NCBI RefSeq assembly: GCF_000482385.1
Contig: NZ_AXVD01000029.1
Location: forward strand, 1 to 62,915
Reading direction: 5' to 3'
Length of the DNA: 62,915 nt
From: Nocardia sp. CNY236
GTDB lineage: Bacteria > Actinomycetota > Actinomycetes > Mycobacteriales > Mycobacteriaceae
This document shows positions 35,958 through 45,444 of this stretch, one piece after another (the stretch's first letter is position 1; the number at the start of each line of letters is the position of its first letter). The notes beneath the pieces were generated by a model. That model had not been told where the DNA came from. It did not search any database and saw nothing but the letters and a program-made list of their open reading frames with translations. Both the position numbers and the translations under genes were made by a program.

Positions 35958-36740
35958 ATGAGTAGACCGGCGGTCTTCATTACCGGCGCCGCGGCCGGTA
36001 TCGGGCGGGCAACGGCCGTGCTTTTCGCTGCCCAGGGCTACCACGTCGGTGCCTACGACATCGACGAAGTCGGTTTGACCCGACTCGCGGCCGAAATCAC
36101 CGCCGCCGGCGGCAGCGTGCACACCGGCGTTTTGGATGTGACGAAAGACACGCAGTGGGAGCAGCGGCTCGACGAGTTCTACGCAGAGGCCGGGCGACTG
36201 GACATTCTGGTCAACAACGCGGGCATTCTGCGTTCCGGGCGTTTCGAGTCCCTGGCGCTGTCTGCCCACCAACAGATCGTCGAGGTCAACGTCGGCGGTG
36301 TGCTCGCCGGAACGCATACGGCTTTCCCGTACTTGCGTGACACCCCGGGTGCGCAGGTGGTCAACCTCTGCTCGGCCTCGGCGATCTACGGCCAGATGGA
36401 CCTTGCGACCTATGGTGCGAGCAAGGCGGCGATCAAGAGTCTGACCGAGGCGCTGGATCTCGAATGGGAGACCTACGATATTCGAGTCATCGCGATCTGG
36501 CCGTTGTTCGTGGCCACCGGGATGGTGGATGGCATGTCGACCGGATCGACTGCGTCGCTCGGCATCCGGCTGACTGCCGACGATGTCGCCGCCGGGATCT
36601 GGCGGGCCACTCGCAAGCCCGGCCGCCTGCGGAAAGTGCACTACGAGATCGGCATTCAGGCGAAGGTGTTGGCGACCCTGGCCAAGTACTCGCCGAATCC
36701 GGTGGTCAGGGCGGTGAACAAACACTTGGGCAATAGCTGA
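35958..36740 (+). CDS. Short-chain dehydrogenase/reductase
   Basis: A 260-residue classical SDR. TGAAAGIGRATA (NAD(P) loop), DILVNNAGIL, the Ser in NLCSASAIYG and YGASKAAIKSLTEAL (Tyr/Lys) are all present. Asp at AYDIDEVG suggests NAD preference. The C-terminal region (HYEIGIQAKVLATLAKYSP) is longer than the core and amphipathic, as in membrane-associated lipid-metabolising SDRs. It is divergent from the lipase with a 154-nt gap, so co-regulation is possible. Confidence 0.88.
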   Translation: MSRPAVFITGAAAGIGRATAVLFAAQGYHVGAYDIDEVGLTRLAAEITAAGGSVHTGVLDVTKDTQWEQRLDEFYAEAGRLDILVNNAGILRSGRFESLALSAHQQIVEVNVGGVLAGTHTAFPYLRDTPGAQVVNLCSASAIYGQMDLATYGASKAAIKSLTEALDLEWETYDIRVIAIWPLFVATGMVDGMSTGSTASLGIRLTADDVAAGIWRATRKPGRLRKVHYEIGIQAKVLATLAKYSPNPVVRAVNKHLGNS

Positions 36741-36803
36741 GCGCCCGAACCGATTCGGTCGCTGGTGTTTCTGACAGAATTGCACATGGTGAAGGGGTGC
36801 AGC

Positions 36804-37937
36804 ATGTCGACAGCCACCGGGTCCGATCGGCCGTCGCCCGGGCGTGGCGCGGCTACGCCCGTCCATGAGCGGCTCGACAGTCTCCTTGCCGAGTTGCGCC
36901 GCGGTCCGGGGCGAGATCCGAGTATCGGGGATGCCGTTGCGGCAGCCGTCGATGCGTGGCGCACCCCACCGCGGATTCAAGTAGCCGGTCGGGCGCGGGC
37001 GGGGCGTTCCGCGGTGTTGCACGCGCTCGGTTTGATGACTGCGCAGGAAACCGATCCGGTCGACCAGCCACAGACGCCCACTCCGGAACTCGATGCGGAT
37101 ATCGTCGTCTACGTCTTGTCGGCGGCGCCGACACCCGCCGATCGCAGGGTGTTGTCGACCGTGCCGCCCGAGCGAACGATCGCGGTATTGAACAAGGCCG
37201 ATGCGATCGGCTCTCGGTGGGCAGACGCGGTGGCCGCAGCCGAGCACTACGGCGCGCAGTTGGGGGTTTCGGTTGTTCCGCTGGTGGCGTCGCTGGCAGT
37301 GCGGACCCGCACGGGCGTTGTGACCGATGCCGACCTGGCTGCGCTGCGCACGCTCGCAGCCGATTCGGATTCGTCGCTGCTGCTGTCGCCGGATCTGTTC
37401 ATCGCACCGGGCCCCGATGCCGCCGAGCGTGAACAGCTGTTGCACCGCTGGGACCTGTACGGCGTGGCGTGTGCCTGCAGCGCTTTGCGCCACGATCCGC
37501 GACTGCCCGCGCCGGCACTGCTGCAGATATTGCATGCCGCGAGTGGCATCGACCCACTCCACCGGTTGTTGCACCGTCTCTATCAACAGATCGCCGCGCT
37601 GCGCGGCGGGGACCTGCTCGACGAATTGGCGCGCCTGGCCGCACGAGCAGTCCCCGGCGACGGTGGTCGGGCCCGCGATGTCCTGGAGTCCTTTCTCTCC
37701 AGTGACGACGCCGTGTGGCTCGGGCTCCTGGCCGGGCTCGCCCACCCCGATGTCGTCCACCTGACCGTGGACTACCCCGCTGCAGCGCCATTGGACGCCA
37801 ACGATGCGATAGCTCGCGCCAAACGCTGGCGCGCGGTGGTCACCAGCGACCTGCCCGCCGGGGCACGGCGTGCTGCCCTGCGGGCGCACACCGGGTACGT
37901 CCGAGTATGGGAACGGATGAGCGGTGCCGGTCTCTGA
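36804..37937 (+). CDS. Dynamin-like GTPase-related protein, Rv0209-like
   Basis: A 377-residue protein in the position of M. tuberculosis Rv0209. RIQVAGRARAGRSAVLHALG (about 60-80) is a P-loop-like element in which the usual GKS/T is GRS, so nucleotide binding may be weak. IVVYVLSAAPTPADRRVL resembles the switch II/G3 strand and TIAVLNKADAIG is a good G4 (NKAD). The rest is helical. ATG 36804 is chosen for the GAAGGGG upstream. It overlaps the next gene by 14 nt, so the two are probably partners in one complex. The comparison to bacterial dynamin-like pairs is inference. Confidence 0.72.
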   Translation: MSTATGSDRPSPGRGAATPVHERLDSLLAELRRGPGRDPSIGDAVAAAVDAWRTPPRIQVAGRARAGRSAVLHALGLMTAQETDPVDQPQTPTPELDADIVVYVLSAAPTPADRRVLSTVPPERTIAVLNKADAIGSRWADAVAAAEHYGAQLGVSVVPLVASLAVRTRTGVVTDADLAALRTLAADSDSSLLLSPDLFIAPGPDAAEREQLLHRWDLYGVACACSALRHDPRLPAPALLQILHAASGIDPLHRLLHRLYQQIAALRGGDLLDELARLAARAVPGDGGRARDVLESFLSSDDAVWLGLLAGLAHPDVVHLTVDYPAAAPLDANDAIARAKRWRAVVTSDLPAGARRAALRAHTGYVRVWERMSGAGL

Positions 37938-39495
37938 CACATCGGAATCCGCCGGGGGCGAGCCCGATCGGGTCCACGGTTCCGCAACCGAGCCCATGGT
38001 TTCTCCCGACGTCGAGGCAGTGATCGAACGGTGGAATCCACAGGGCATGGCGCTGCTGCGCGCCGTACCGGAGTCCGGCGCGGCGAGTGTGGTGACGATG
38101 ATCGGACCCGATGACGTGAACACCACGTTGTTGCGTACCGAGCTGACTCGCTTCGAACCGCGTATCGCGCTGTCGGACCCGGTCTCCGACGCGAGCGCGA
38201 CGCGAGCACTGTCCATGCCCGGCGCAGCGGCGTCGATGGTTGCGCTGATCCTGCTCGATGCGGGCACTACTGTCGGTGTGGACCTGCTGGACCTGATCGG
38301 CGCGTTGCGCGCCGACGGTTCCGTCTTGGTGCTGGCGATGAACGGTGTGCATTCCTACCAGGACTGGCGGATCGTGCTCGAGCGCGACCGGGAACTGTTG
38401 GCCGCTCGTGGCATCACCGATGTGGACATCGTGCCGGTCTCGGCGCGGCTGGCGACGGCAGCCCGCACCAAGGGGGATGCCGGATTGCTGGATCGTTCCG
38501 GCCTCGCTGCGTTGCATCTGCGGTTGACCGCGGCCGCGTCGGGTACCACCGCGACCCGCGGCGACCGTCTGGCCGCGGTGACCCGCCGGGTGCTCGCCGA
38601 CACCCGCGCGCGGGTGACCGAGCAGATGGAAGCACTGCGCGCGGGCGAGGACGTGGCGCGGTTGCGCCAGGAGCGCGCGACCCTGCTGGCGGGCCGCGAC
38701 GGCGGACGAGCTACGGCCATGTCCGCGTTGCGCGGCGGGCTGCATCTGGCCCGGGTGGATCTGATGACCGATGTCGGCGCCCGGACCCGCACACTGCACA
38801 CCACGGCTCGCGCCGAGGTGGACCGCCTGCGCCCGGCGGCTATCCGCGGCTATCCGGACCGGTTGCAGCACGCCGTTGTCGAACTGACCGGCGCCCTCGA
38901 TCACGCCATCGACCATCGGTTGGCCGAACTGGGCGCGCAGATCGAGGATGCCGACCGGCTCCCGGCGCGCCGGCGCGACCCGGCCCCGCCAGTGGGCCCG
39001 GATCCGGAACCCCGCCACCGGGGTGCCGAAGATCACCTCATGATCGCGCTGGGTGCATCGGCCGGTGTCGGTTTGGGTCGACTGGCGATGGCGCCGCTGT
39101 CGCTGGTTCCTGCACTCGACATCGCGAGCGTGCCGCTCACGCTGCTGGTCGGCGCGGGCGCGGCGGCCTGGGTGGTCCGCGCCCGTGGACAGGTGGCCGA
39201 CCGAGCGCATTTTCGGCAATGGATCGCCGACGCGGTGGTCAATATCAAGGCCCATCTCGAACAACGAGTCGCGACCGCGCTGGTGGAGGCGGAGACCGAT
39301 TTGGCCGATCACGTGGTGCGAGCAAGTACCGCGCGAACCGTGGAGGTCGATCGGCGAATTTCCGAGTTGGAGACGGAGCTGCGCCGGATCGCCGCCAACC
39401 AACCTGGTCAGCTCGCGGCGTGTGAGCGAGATATCCGCACACTGGATCACTGGATATCGGTCGTGGAAACCCGTGCTGGAATGGGTACACGGTGA
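37924..39495 (+). CDS. Dynamin-like partner protein, Rv0210-like
   Basis: A 523-residue protein, the second member of an overlapping pair conserved with M. tuberculosis Rv0210. The N-terminal domain shows a decayed G-domain pattern (VVTMIGPDDVNTTLLRTELT in place of a P-loop; LVLAMNGVHSYQDW near G4). A helical region at about 200-340 is rich in Arg/Glu and probably coiled coil. A hydrophobic hairpin at about 380-420 (IALGASAGVGLGRLAM, LTLLVGAGAAAWVV) looks membrane-inserting. A final coiled coil lies at 430-515 (VEVDRRISELETELRRIA). GTG 37924 lies inside the upstream gene. The layout suggests a membrane-remodelling pair without proving GTPase activity. Confidence 0.7.
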   Translation: MPVSDTSESAGGEPDRVHGSATEPMVSPDVEAVIERWNPQGMALLRAVPESGAASVVTMIGPDDVNTTLLRTELTRFEPRIALSDPVSDASATRALSMPGAAASMVALILLDAGTTVGVDLLDLIGALRADGSVLVLAMNGVHSYQDWRIVLERDRELLAARGITDVDIVPVSARLATAARTKGDAGLLDRSGLAALHLRLTAAASGTTATRGDRLAAVTRRVLADTRARVTEQMEALRAGEDVARLRQERATLLAGRDGGRATAMSALRGGLHLARVDLMTDVGARTRTLHTTARAEVDRLRPAAIRGYPDRLQHAVVELTGALDHAIDHRLAELGAQIEDADRLPARRRDPAPPVGPDPEPRHRGAEDHLMIALGASAGVGLGRLAMAPLSLVPALDIASVPLTLLVGAGAAAWVVRARGQVADRAHFRQWIADAVVNIKAHLEQRVATALVEAETDLADHVVRASTARTVEVDRRISELETELRRIAANQPGQLAACERDIRTLDHWISVVETRAGMGTR

Positions 39496-39713
39496 AGAAC
39501 CCGATGCCGTACTGGTCATCACATAGCGTTAATCTCTAATCAGGAACCTGGGCGTCCGCTCGGTCCCGATACGCCCCAAGCCCAGGGCGTATTGTCGACC
39601 GGTCGTAGCGGGTGCCATCCCGCCAACGGTGGCGCTTGGTGCATTCGTGCTGGTCACGGGCCTTGGGCCAGGCGGCGAAGCATCGAACGACCGCCCATCT
39701 CAGGAGAGTTTTC

Positions 39714-41546
39714 ATGACCTCAGCGACCATTCCAGGTCTTCGTGGATCCGACGGCGAGGCGCCGACCGAGCACAGCGAACTGCTCGCCTGGGTAGAAGAA
39801 GTCGCCGAGCTCACCCAGCCGGATCGGGTGGTCTGGGCAGATGGCTCCGACGAGGAATGGGATCGGCTGACGGAGCAACTCGTCGCGGCCGGAACGTTCA
39901 AACGGCTGGACGAGAAGAAGAGGCCGAACTCCTTCCTCGCTCTTTCCGATCCCTCCGACGTGGCTCGGGTGGAGTCGCGCACCTTCATTTGCTCTCGGAC
40001 CGAGGCGGACGCGGGTCCCACCAACAATTGGGTCGACCCCACCGAGATGCGCGCCACGATGACCGAGCTGTACCGCGGCTCGATGAAGGGCCGCACCATG
40101 TATGTGGTGCCGTTCTGTATGGGTCCGCTCGGCGCCGAGGATCCGAAGCTGGGCGTGGAGATCACCGACTCCGAGTATGTCGTCGTGTCCATGCGCGTGA
40201 TGACCCGCATGGGCGCTGCCGCCATGGCGAAACTGGGCGTCGATCGGCCTTTCGTCAAGGCGCTGCACTCGGTGGGCGCGCCGCTGGTCGAGGGGCAGGC
40301 CGACGTGTCGTGGCCGTGTAACGACACCAAATACATCACCCACTTCCCGGAGGACCGGGAGATCTGGAGCTACGGGTCCGGTTACGGCGGCAACGCGCTG
40401 CTCGGCAAGAAGTGCTACTCGTTGCGCATCGCCTCGGCGATGGCACATGACGAGGGCTGGCTGGCCGAGCACATGCTGATCCTCAAACTGATCTCCCCGG
40501 AGAACAAGGCCTACTACATCGCCGCCGCATTCCCGAGCGCCTGCGGCAAGACCAACCTCGCGATGATCCAGCCGACGGTGCCGGGTTGGCGCGCCGAAAC
40601 CTTGGGCGACGACATCGCGTGGATGCGTTTCGGCAAAGACGGCCGCCTCTACGCGGTGAACCCCGAGTACGGTTTCTTCGGTGTCGCGCCCGGCACCAAT
40701 CACAACTCGAATCCGAATGCCATGGCCACCATGGACGCGGGCAACACGGTGTACACCAACGTCGCGTCGACCGACGACAACGACGTGTGGTGGGAAGGCC
40801 TGGAGGGCGAGCCCGATCATCTGATCGACTGGAAGGGCAACGACTGGCATCTGCGGGAGACCGAGACGCTGGCCGCGCATCCGAACTCACGCTACTGCAC
40901 GCCGATGTCGCAGTGCCCGATCCTGGCGCCCGAGTGGGACGATCCACAAGGCGTGCCGATCTCGGCGATTCTTTTCGGTGGTCGGCGTAAGACCACGGTG
41001 CCGCTGGTCACCGAGTCCTTCGATTGGCAGCACGGTGTGTTCATGGGCGCGACGCTGTCCTCCGAGCAGACCGCGGCCGCGGAGGGCAAGGTGGGTACGG
41101 TGCGTCGCGACCCCATGGCCATGTTGCCGTTCATGGGTTACCACGTCGGTGACTACATGGGGCATTGGATCGATGTCGGTAAGAACGCCGACGCCGCCAA
41201 GCTTCCGAAGATCTTCTACGTCAACTGGTTCCGCCGCGGTGGGGACGGCCGTTTCCTGTGGCCGGGCTTCGGGGAGAACTCCCGCGTGTTGGAGTGGATC
41301 ATCGGTCGTATCGAAGGGTCCGCGCAGGCCGAGCCGACGGCGATCGGTAATGTGCCGTCCGCGAAGCAGCTCGACTTGGCGGGTTTGGATGTCGCCCTTG
41401 CGGATGTCGACGAAGCGTTGGCGGTGAACGCCGAGGAGTGGCGCAACGAGATCCCGTTGATCGAAGAATGGTTCGAATTCGTCGGTGACAAACTGCCGAC
41501 CGGGGTGCGCGACGAGTTCGAGGCGCTCAAGCAGCGCTTGGGCTGA
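39714..41546 (+). CDS. pckG: Phosphoenolpyruvate carboxykinase (GTP)
   Basis: Converts oxaloacetate plus GTP to PEP, CO2 and GDP: gluconeogenesis and anaplerotic balance. 610 residues, the normal length. ATG 39714 has AGGAGAG 5 nt upstream. The P-loop is [13 protein letters not shown], with the reactive Cys. Metal and substrate blocks are [35 protein letters not shown], the guanine-binding [22 protein letters not shown], and the oxaloacetate-binding [12 protein letters not shown]. It is single-gene, with a strong terminator downstream. Same position relative to the Rv0209-Rv0210-like pair as in M. tuberculosis. Confidence 0.97.
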   Translation: MTSATIPGLRGSDGEAPTEHSELLAWVEEVAELTQPDRVVWADGSDEEWDRLTEQLVAAGTFKRLDEKKRPNSFLALSDPSDVARVESRTFICSRTEADAGPTNNWVDPTEMRATMTELYRGSMKGRTMYVVPFCMGPLGAEDPKLGVEITDSEYVVVSMRVMTRMGAAAMAKLGVDRPFVKALHSVGAPLVEGQADVSWPCNDTKYITHFPEDREIWSYGSGYGGNALLGKKCYSLRIASAMAHDEGWLAEHMLILKLISPENKAYYIAAAFPSACGKTNLAMIQPTVPGWRAETLGDDIAWMRFGKDGRLYAVNPEYGFFGVAPGTNHNSNPNAMATMDAGNTVYTNVASTDDNDVWWEGLEGEPDHLIDWKGNDWHLRETETLAAHPNSRYCTPMSQCPILAPEWDDPQGVPISAILFGGRRKTTVPLVTESFDWQHGVFMGATLSSEQTAAAEGKVGTVRRDPMAMLPFMGYHVGDYMGHWIDVGKNADAAKLPKIFYVNWFRRGGDGRFLWPGFGENSRVLEWIIGRIEGSAQAEPTAIGNVPSAKQLDLAGLDVALADVDEALAVNAEEWRNEIPLIEEWFEFVGDKLPTGVRDEFEALKQRLG

Positions 41547-41566
41547 CCTTCGCCGAATACCGGAGA

Positions 41567-41600
41567 ATCGCTCACACCATGTCCTCGTGGTGTGAGCGAT
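41567..41600 (+). terminator. Hairpin terminator after pckG
   Basis: A 13-bp perfect stem (ATCGCTCACACCA, 8-nt loop, TGGTGTGAGCGAT), 21 nt after the pckG stop. It has only a weak T-rich trailer (GGTGTTCT). It may serve both strands, since the HD-domain gene converges 37 nt further on. Confidence 0.75.
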
Positions 41601-41636
41601 CGGTGTTCTATGCCGGTAGGTCCCCTGGATCCACTG

Positions 41637-42389
41637 TTATTCGGCGAATTGCGCTCGGCGGATCATGGTGAGAAAGCCCGCACCGACGAGAAAGTGGATC
41701 CGCCCCTCCGGCACTGCTTTCGCTTCGTTCTCCATCGCTGCGAGCGCATGACGTTTGAAGTCGTGGCGCGGGTGACGCCGCAACAATTCGGCGACCCAGT
41801 CTCGATCGAATTCCGACAGTCGTGCGCCGATCACATCCGTTCGTGCGCCTGCGGACACGAAACCGCCGGGGTCGGTGAGATCGTCGGCGACTCCGGGGGT
41901 GATATGGGCGGCTATGGCCGCGCCGATCGCGTCTGCGCGCGCAGGATCGGCGCCTGCGTCGAGGGCGAACGCGACGGCGCGTTCCGCGCCGGTCACCGCG
42001 AAACACCGTCCTGGCGTGGGATGTTCGAGCTGCAGATCGTGGAGTAGACACGAAACGTAGACGAGTTCGTCGTCGTAGGTCGCGCCGTCCAGGTCGGCTA
42101 GAACGCGCCCGAAGTAGTAGGTCCGGAACGAGTGCTCCAGCATGTGCGGGGTCAGGGTTTCACGGGCCTCGGTTTCCGCCGCGACAGCCAGTTTCGAGTC
42201 GGGCAGCCGCAGGCCGGTGAACTCCAGTGTGCCGCGTCCGCGCCGGCCCAGTGCGAGCCGGGCTCGGTTGAGCGCATCGCCGGGCAGCGTGCGAGCGATC
42301 GTCAGTCCGAGTTTGCGGCGCTGCTCTTTGGATAGTGAACCACCGGTGCGGGTGGCCCATTCCCAGTCGATACCCGTCGGCGCAGCCAT
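41637..42389 (-). CDS. HD-domain phosphohydrolase-like protein
   Basis: A 250-residue HD-superfamily protein, similar to cyanamide-hydratase-like HD proteins. The metal ligands fit MLEHSFRTYYFG (His), VSCLLHDLQLEH (HD pair) and a later His in AAHITPG, with the final Asp around VIGARLSEFDRDW. ATG 42389 is used with AAGGAGG upstream. It probably acts on a small molecule rather than a nucleotide, but no reaction can be assigned. It is convergent with pckG. Confidence 0.8.
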   Translation of the reverse strand: MAAPTGIDWEWATRTGGSLSKEQRRKLGLTIARTLPGDALNRARLALGRRGRGTLEFTGLRLPDSKLAVAAETEARETLTPHMLEHSFRTYYFGRVLADLDGATYDDELVYVSCLLHDLQLEHPTPGRCFAVTGAERAVAFALDAGADPARADAIGAAIAAHITPGVADDLTDPGGFVSAGARTDVIGARLSEFDRDWVAELLRRHPRHDFKRHALAAMENEAKAVPEGRIHFLVGAGFLTMIRRAQFAE

Positions 42390-42703
42390 GGCGGACCTCC
42401 TTCGTCGTCGAAACTCTTCTGTGCACATGAGTCAAACGGGTACCGAAGCTCGTCACCAGTGGCGTAAATGCCAGTAATGCTCGAATTCACGCCAAAGTGG
42501 ACACCGACTCGACTGTCCGGTCCGCCGGAGTCCGGCGCGCCAGGGCGTGCGCATCACGCTATCGGTGGGAGCCGATGGAAGGTTCGACGACGGTGGCGAT
42601 CCGCAGCACAGCTGCGCAGGCGTATGCGGACGGCGCTGATCTACGCTCTACTCGACCAGCGCACCGATGGCTCGCTCACGTTGACCTATGTCGCGGAGGC
42701 ATC
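42390..42703. other. Intergenic region between HD and SnoaL genes
   Basis: A 314-nt gap between divergent genes. A GGAGG RBS for the SnoaL-like gene sits at 42695-42699. Frames through the gap are open but have no RBS or recognisable protein. I see no RNA gene or strong hairpin. Confidence 0.5.
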
Positions 42704-43090
42704 ATGACACTGTCCAGGCAGCATGCTCGAGACGTGGTGGACACCTACATTCGAGCGTGGACCAGCCAAGACCCGGATCTGATCACGACCGTGTTCACCG
42801 AGGACGCTACCTATCACGAACGGGTCCTCGACGCTGCGATCGAACGCAGGTCGGGCATTCGCGACTATTGGGAATCGAAAGTTGTCGATGCGCAGGCAAA
42901 CATCAGTTGCCGGCTGCTGTCGTTGTATGTCGACGCCGACGCGGACACTGCGATCGCCGAGTGGGAGGCGCGTTTCGACGATGTGCCGCAACAGGTTCGG
43001 AAAGTGATGCGTGAGGTCGCGATCCTGGAGTTCGAGAACGGATTGATTCGAAGTCTTCGCGAGTACTGGGCTTCGCGAACCGCACTCTGA
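42704..43090 (+). CDS. SnoaL-like / NTF2-fold protein
   Basis: A 128-residue NTF2-like protein: HARDVVDTYIRAWTSQDPDL and ITTVFTEDATYHERVLD form the opening helices and first strand of the SnoaL-like fold, followed by GIRDYWESKVV and the closing strand NGLIRSLREYWA. Such proteins act as small isomerases or hydrolases, or as non-catalytic binding folds. ATG 42704 has GGAGG 4 nt upstream. The function is unknown. A hairpin terminator follows at 43138. Confidence 0.8.
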   Translation: MTLSRQHARDVVDTYIRAWTSQDPDLITTVFTEDATYHERVLDAAIERRSGIRDYWESKVVDAQANISCRLLSLYVDADADTAIAEWEARFDDVPQQVRKVMREVAILEFENGLIRSLREYWASRTAL

Positions 43091-43137
43091 AAGCGTAATT
43101 CGGATGCAACCCACACGATTTCCGGTAGCCTCGGGGA

Positions 43138-43169
43138 ATCCCCCAGGTATGGCATAGGGCCTGGGGGAT
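43138..43169 (+). terminator. Hairpin terminator after SnoaL-like gene
   Basis: A perfect 10-bp stem, ATCCCCCAGG / CCTGGGGGAT, with a 12-nt loop and TCTTCAGG following. It lies between the SnoaL-like gene and the convergent three-gene accessory operon. Confidence 0.7.
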
Positions 43170-43190
43170 CTTCAGGTTGTCGATGCGACG

Positions 43191-43499
43191 CTAGGGCCGA
43201 GTCCGGGGATATGTTCGCTTCGGCGTCACCGTGATCACGTCGGCCACCTGGGCCAACTCATCAGGTACCCGTGAGCCGAAGTGCCACACAGTGGGGGTGA
43301 TCACTGCGGTGACACCGGTTCGATGGACAGCGGCGATCAGCCCCGTGACCGGTGTTTGGGTACGCGCACTGAACACGAGCGTCTTCGTCAGCTCGTAGCC
43401 GAGTTGTCGAGCGAGGATGCGGATCTGAGCTTCATGCCAGCGCTGTGTGGCGCCGGAGACGTCGCGGCGCAGGTACCCGAGAGCTTTCGGTCTCGTCAT
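43191..43499 (-). CDS. Small resolvase-like protein (serine recombinase N-domain remnant)
   Basis: A 102-residue protein resembling only the N-terminal part of a serine recombinase: KALGYLRRDVSGATQRWHEAQI begins like the catalytic domain (YxRvS), and LIAAVHRTGVTAVITPTVWHFG matches the strand carrying the later catalytic residues. The Ser is present after DV, but there is no DNA-binding C-terminus. It is probably not a working recombinase. Proteins of this type recur in Nocardia next to winged-helix genes. It overlaps the upstream wHTH gene by 4 nt. Confidence 0.6.
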   Translation of the reverse strand: MTRPKALGYLRRDVSGATQRWHEAQIRILARQLGYELTKTLVFSARTQTPVTGLIAAVHRTGVTAVITPTVWHFGSRVPDELAQVADVITVTPKRTYPRTRP

Positions 43500-43774
43500 C
43501 GGTCCCCCTGTCGCATGGTTGTGTCATGGGGCGGGAGGTTCTCACGGTATGGGCGGGTGCGTAGCAATGCCCTTCCCTCGGCGGTGATCTGCCAGCGGCC
43601 GGGGCCGTAAGGCGAGCCGGTCACGAATCCGTCGTATAGCGGGCCGTGTAGCTCGTCGCGAATAGCGGGTGCTGTGAGTCCTGTGCGCTGTCCCAGTTGC
43701 CATGCAGTCAGCTTTCGATCGGGTTCACCCGCGAGTGCGGCCAGAATTTTCGCTTGGTTTTCGGTCAGTGCCAT
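43496..43774 (-). CDS. Small winged-helix DNA-binding protein
   Basis: A 92-residue winged-helix protein: NQAKILAALAGEPDRKLTAW, QLGQRTGLTAPAIRDELHG (helix-turn-helix) and GRWQITAEGRALLRTRP (wing and final helix). ATG 43774 is preceded by AGGTGG. It is translationally coupled to the resolvase-like gene and 6 nt after the gene upstream. The target is unknown; it may regulate this small operon. Confidence 0.7.
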   Translation of the reverse strand: MALTENQAKILAALAGEPDRKLTAWQLGQRTGLTAPAIRDELHGPLYDGFVTGSPYGPGRWQITAEGRALLRTRPYRENLPPHDTTMRQGDR

Positions 43775-43780
43775 TGCCCA

Positions 43781-44275
43781 CTACCACCTACGCTCGGGCG
43801 TCGTCGTCACCCGCTCGTGCTGGTGAGTGTTGTCGCTGGTACATGCGCTGATCGCACGAACGAGTTGCTGCACCGATGGCCAGATTCCCGTGCGGGGGAG
43901 TGCTACCCACGCTCGCACCAGCCCACCCCCAACGGCTGGGCTGGGCAGGAGGACCGACCTACTCTCCCGCAGTATGCGTGCGCCTGCCCGCTGTAGCTCG
44001 TGGTGCAGCAGCATCCCGAATTCGCGATCCGGGCGCACGAGGAAAGTCCACTCGGCTACGCGTGGACGCGAGACTATCGGCCCGATCCCGTAGCCCACTC
44101 TCCACATCCACTCGATCACACGCCTGGCCATACGAGCCGGCATGGTGACCGCCCATACCTGCGTGGTGCTGACCGTGATCCGTCCGGTGCCCGGGTGCAT
44201 CTGTGCCGGTAGCCCTACCTGCCGGTAGGCGCGGCACCACTGCCATGTCTTTGTTTGTGATCGCCTCGAATTCAT
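43781..44275 (-). CDS. Hypothetical protein of XRE/DUF397-linked operon
   Basis: A 164-residue protein, basic and Trp-rich, with no family I can name. The N-terminal half (TKTWQWCRAYRQVGLPAQMH, VSTTQVWAVTMPARMARRVIEW) looks like alternating strands and helices; the middle includes EWTFLVRPDREFGMLLHHEL. This layout resembles the small uncharacterised proteins that bind or mask nucleotides in actinobacterial accessory operons, but I cannot assign a function. ATG 44275 has AGGGG upstream. First gene of a minus-strand trio, divergent from the XRE/DUF397 pair. Confidence 0.6.
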   Translation of the reverse strand: MNSRRSQTKTWQWCRAYRQVGLPAQMHPGTGRITVSTTQVWAVTMPARMARRVIEWMWRVGYGIGPIVSRPRVAEWTFLVRPDREFGMLLHHELQRAGARILRESRSVLLPSPAVGGGLVRAWVALPRTGIWPSVQQLVRAISACTSDNTHQHERVTTTPERRW

Positions 44276-44499
44276 GAATCCCCTGCTCGTATCGGACCTA
44301 CTGGGTGCGCCCGACCTTGTCCCGGAGTGTCCCTGTAGCCGATACCGGGACCGGAGAGCAGGCTTCCGAGGGCGGACCTACAGGGTTGTGCTCTCTACCA
44401 GGCGCACAACCAGAAGAGCATGTGCATAGCCTGCTGGGCAGAGCTTTTCAGGGAAAGTTCCGTAGAAATCCTCTCGGGTTCCGTTCGCCGTGCAAGTAT

Positions 44500-44516
44500 G
44501 GTTCCGGTAGGGAACC
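44500..44516. promoter_or_regulatory. Inverted repeat upstream of XRE/DUF397 pair
   Basis: GGTTCC-N5-GGAACC (44500-44505 / 44511-44516), about 35 nt before the XRE start and next to a possible -10 (TATGGT, 44497-44502). This is a plausible operator for the XRE protein itself. The rest of the 275-nt divergent gap shows no gene. Confidence 0.5.
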
Positions 44517-44550
44517 GAATCAGCGAAACTCGTTCGGAAGCGGAGGGGAA

Positions 44551-45444
44551 ATGATAGATGACGCTGGCGCCGGGTCTACTCTTGTCCGGCGATTGCTAGG
44601 GCGTGAGCTGAAGGGGCTACGCGAGAAGGCCGGCATACCAATGGATGTGGCGAAGGACGTTATATCTGCGGGTAAGCAAACTATTTGGCGCATCGAGACC
44701 GGGCAGAATGTCCGTTTGCGTCCGATCGACATCAAGGGTCTGTGCGAGGCGTACGGTGCCAGCCCTGAGCAAACCGAGATCCTGCTGGGGCTTGCAGTAG
44801 AAGCCAAGCACAAAGGATGGTGGCACACCTACGGTGACACCATTCCCAAGCACTTCGAGCCCTATGTGGGGCTGGAATCGGCCGCACGTCGGATCAATAC
44901 GTACCAATCTTCGCTCATCCCTGGGCTATTGCAGACACCGGACTATAGGCGAGTACTGCAGTGGGAGGACTCGCCCTCGATGCCAACCGAGGAAATCGAG
45001 CGCGGAATAGAATTGGCGACTCGTCGGCAAGCGAGACTGGTGAGTGACGACAACAACGGGCCGATACTGGACGTCGTCCTCGATGAACTGCCGCTCTACC
45101 GGGCTGTCGGTGGGCCGCATGTCATGTCCGCCCAACTACACCACATCATCGAGATGTCCGGCCGACCGAACGTGCGCGTGCGCGTCGTACCAAGGTCGGC
45201 TGATATGCATCCCGGTCTGCTGACGGGCAGTTTTGTGCTGCTCGAGTTCCCGAAACACCCAACCGCTCGGTTGACCGAGCCGCCCGTGGTGTATGTCCAG
45301 GGACATACGGGCGCGCTGTATCTCGAGAAGCCGACCGAAGTGGACGAGTACCGAAATGTTTACACTCGGCTACAGCGTTTGGCGCTGGATGATGATGCGA
45401 GTAAGCGTGTCATCCTTGATATCGCAGAGGAGTTGGCCCAGTGA
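44551..45444 (+). CDS. XRE-family regulator with DUF5753 domain
   Basis: A 297-residue regulator of the type paired with DUF397 proteins (WhiJ/BldB-associated class in Streptomyces). The helix-turn-helix is at about 14-70 (GRELKGLREKAGIPMDVAKDVI, KQTIWRIETGQ). The C-terminal DUF5753 domain begins with YVGLESAARRINTYQSSLIPGLLQT and includes VVLDELPLYRAVG and VRVRVVPRSADMHPGL. ATG 44551 has GGAGGGG upstream. It overlaps the DUF397 gene by 4 nt. In known pairs the DUF397 protein modulates DNA binding of the XRE partner; here this is inference. Confidence 0.92.
   Translation: MIDDAGAGSTLVRRLLGRELKGLREKAGIPMDVAKDVISAGKQTIWRIETGQNVRLRPIDIKGLCEAYGASPEQTEILLGLAVEAKHKGWWHTYGDTIPKHFEPYVGLESAARRINTYQSSLIPGLLQTPDYRRVLQWEDSPSMPTEEIERGIELATRRQARLVSDDNNGPILDVVLDELPLYRAVGGPHVMSAQLHHIIEMSGRPNVRVRVVPRSADMHPGLLTGSFVLLEFPKHPTARLTEPPVVYVQGHTGALYLEKPTEVDEYRNVYTRLQRLALDDDASKRVILDIAEELAQ

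Noticed and set aside
35817..38267. An 816-codon minus-strand frame opposite the SDR and the Rv0209-like gene
   Set aside because: It spans three real plus-strand genes, with Arg/Gln/His-rich shadow composition and no start signal.
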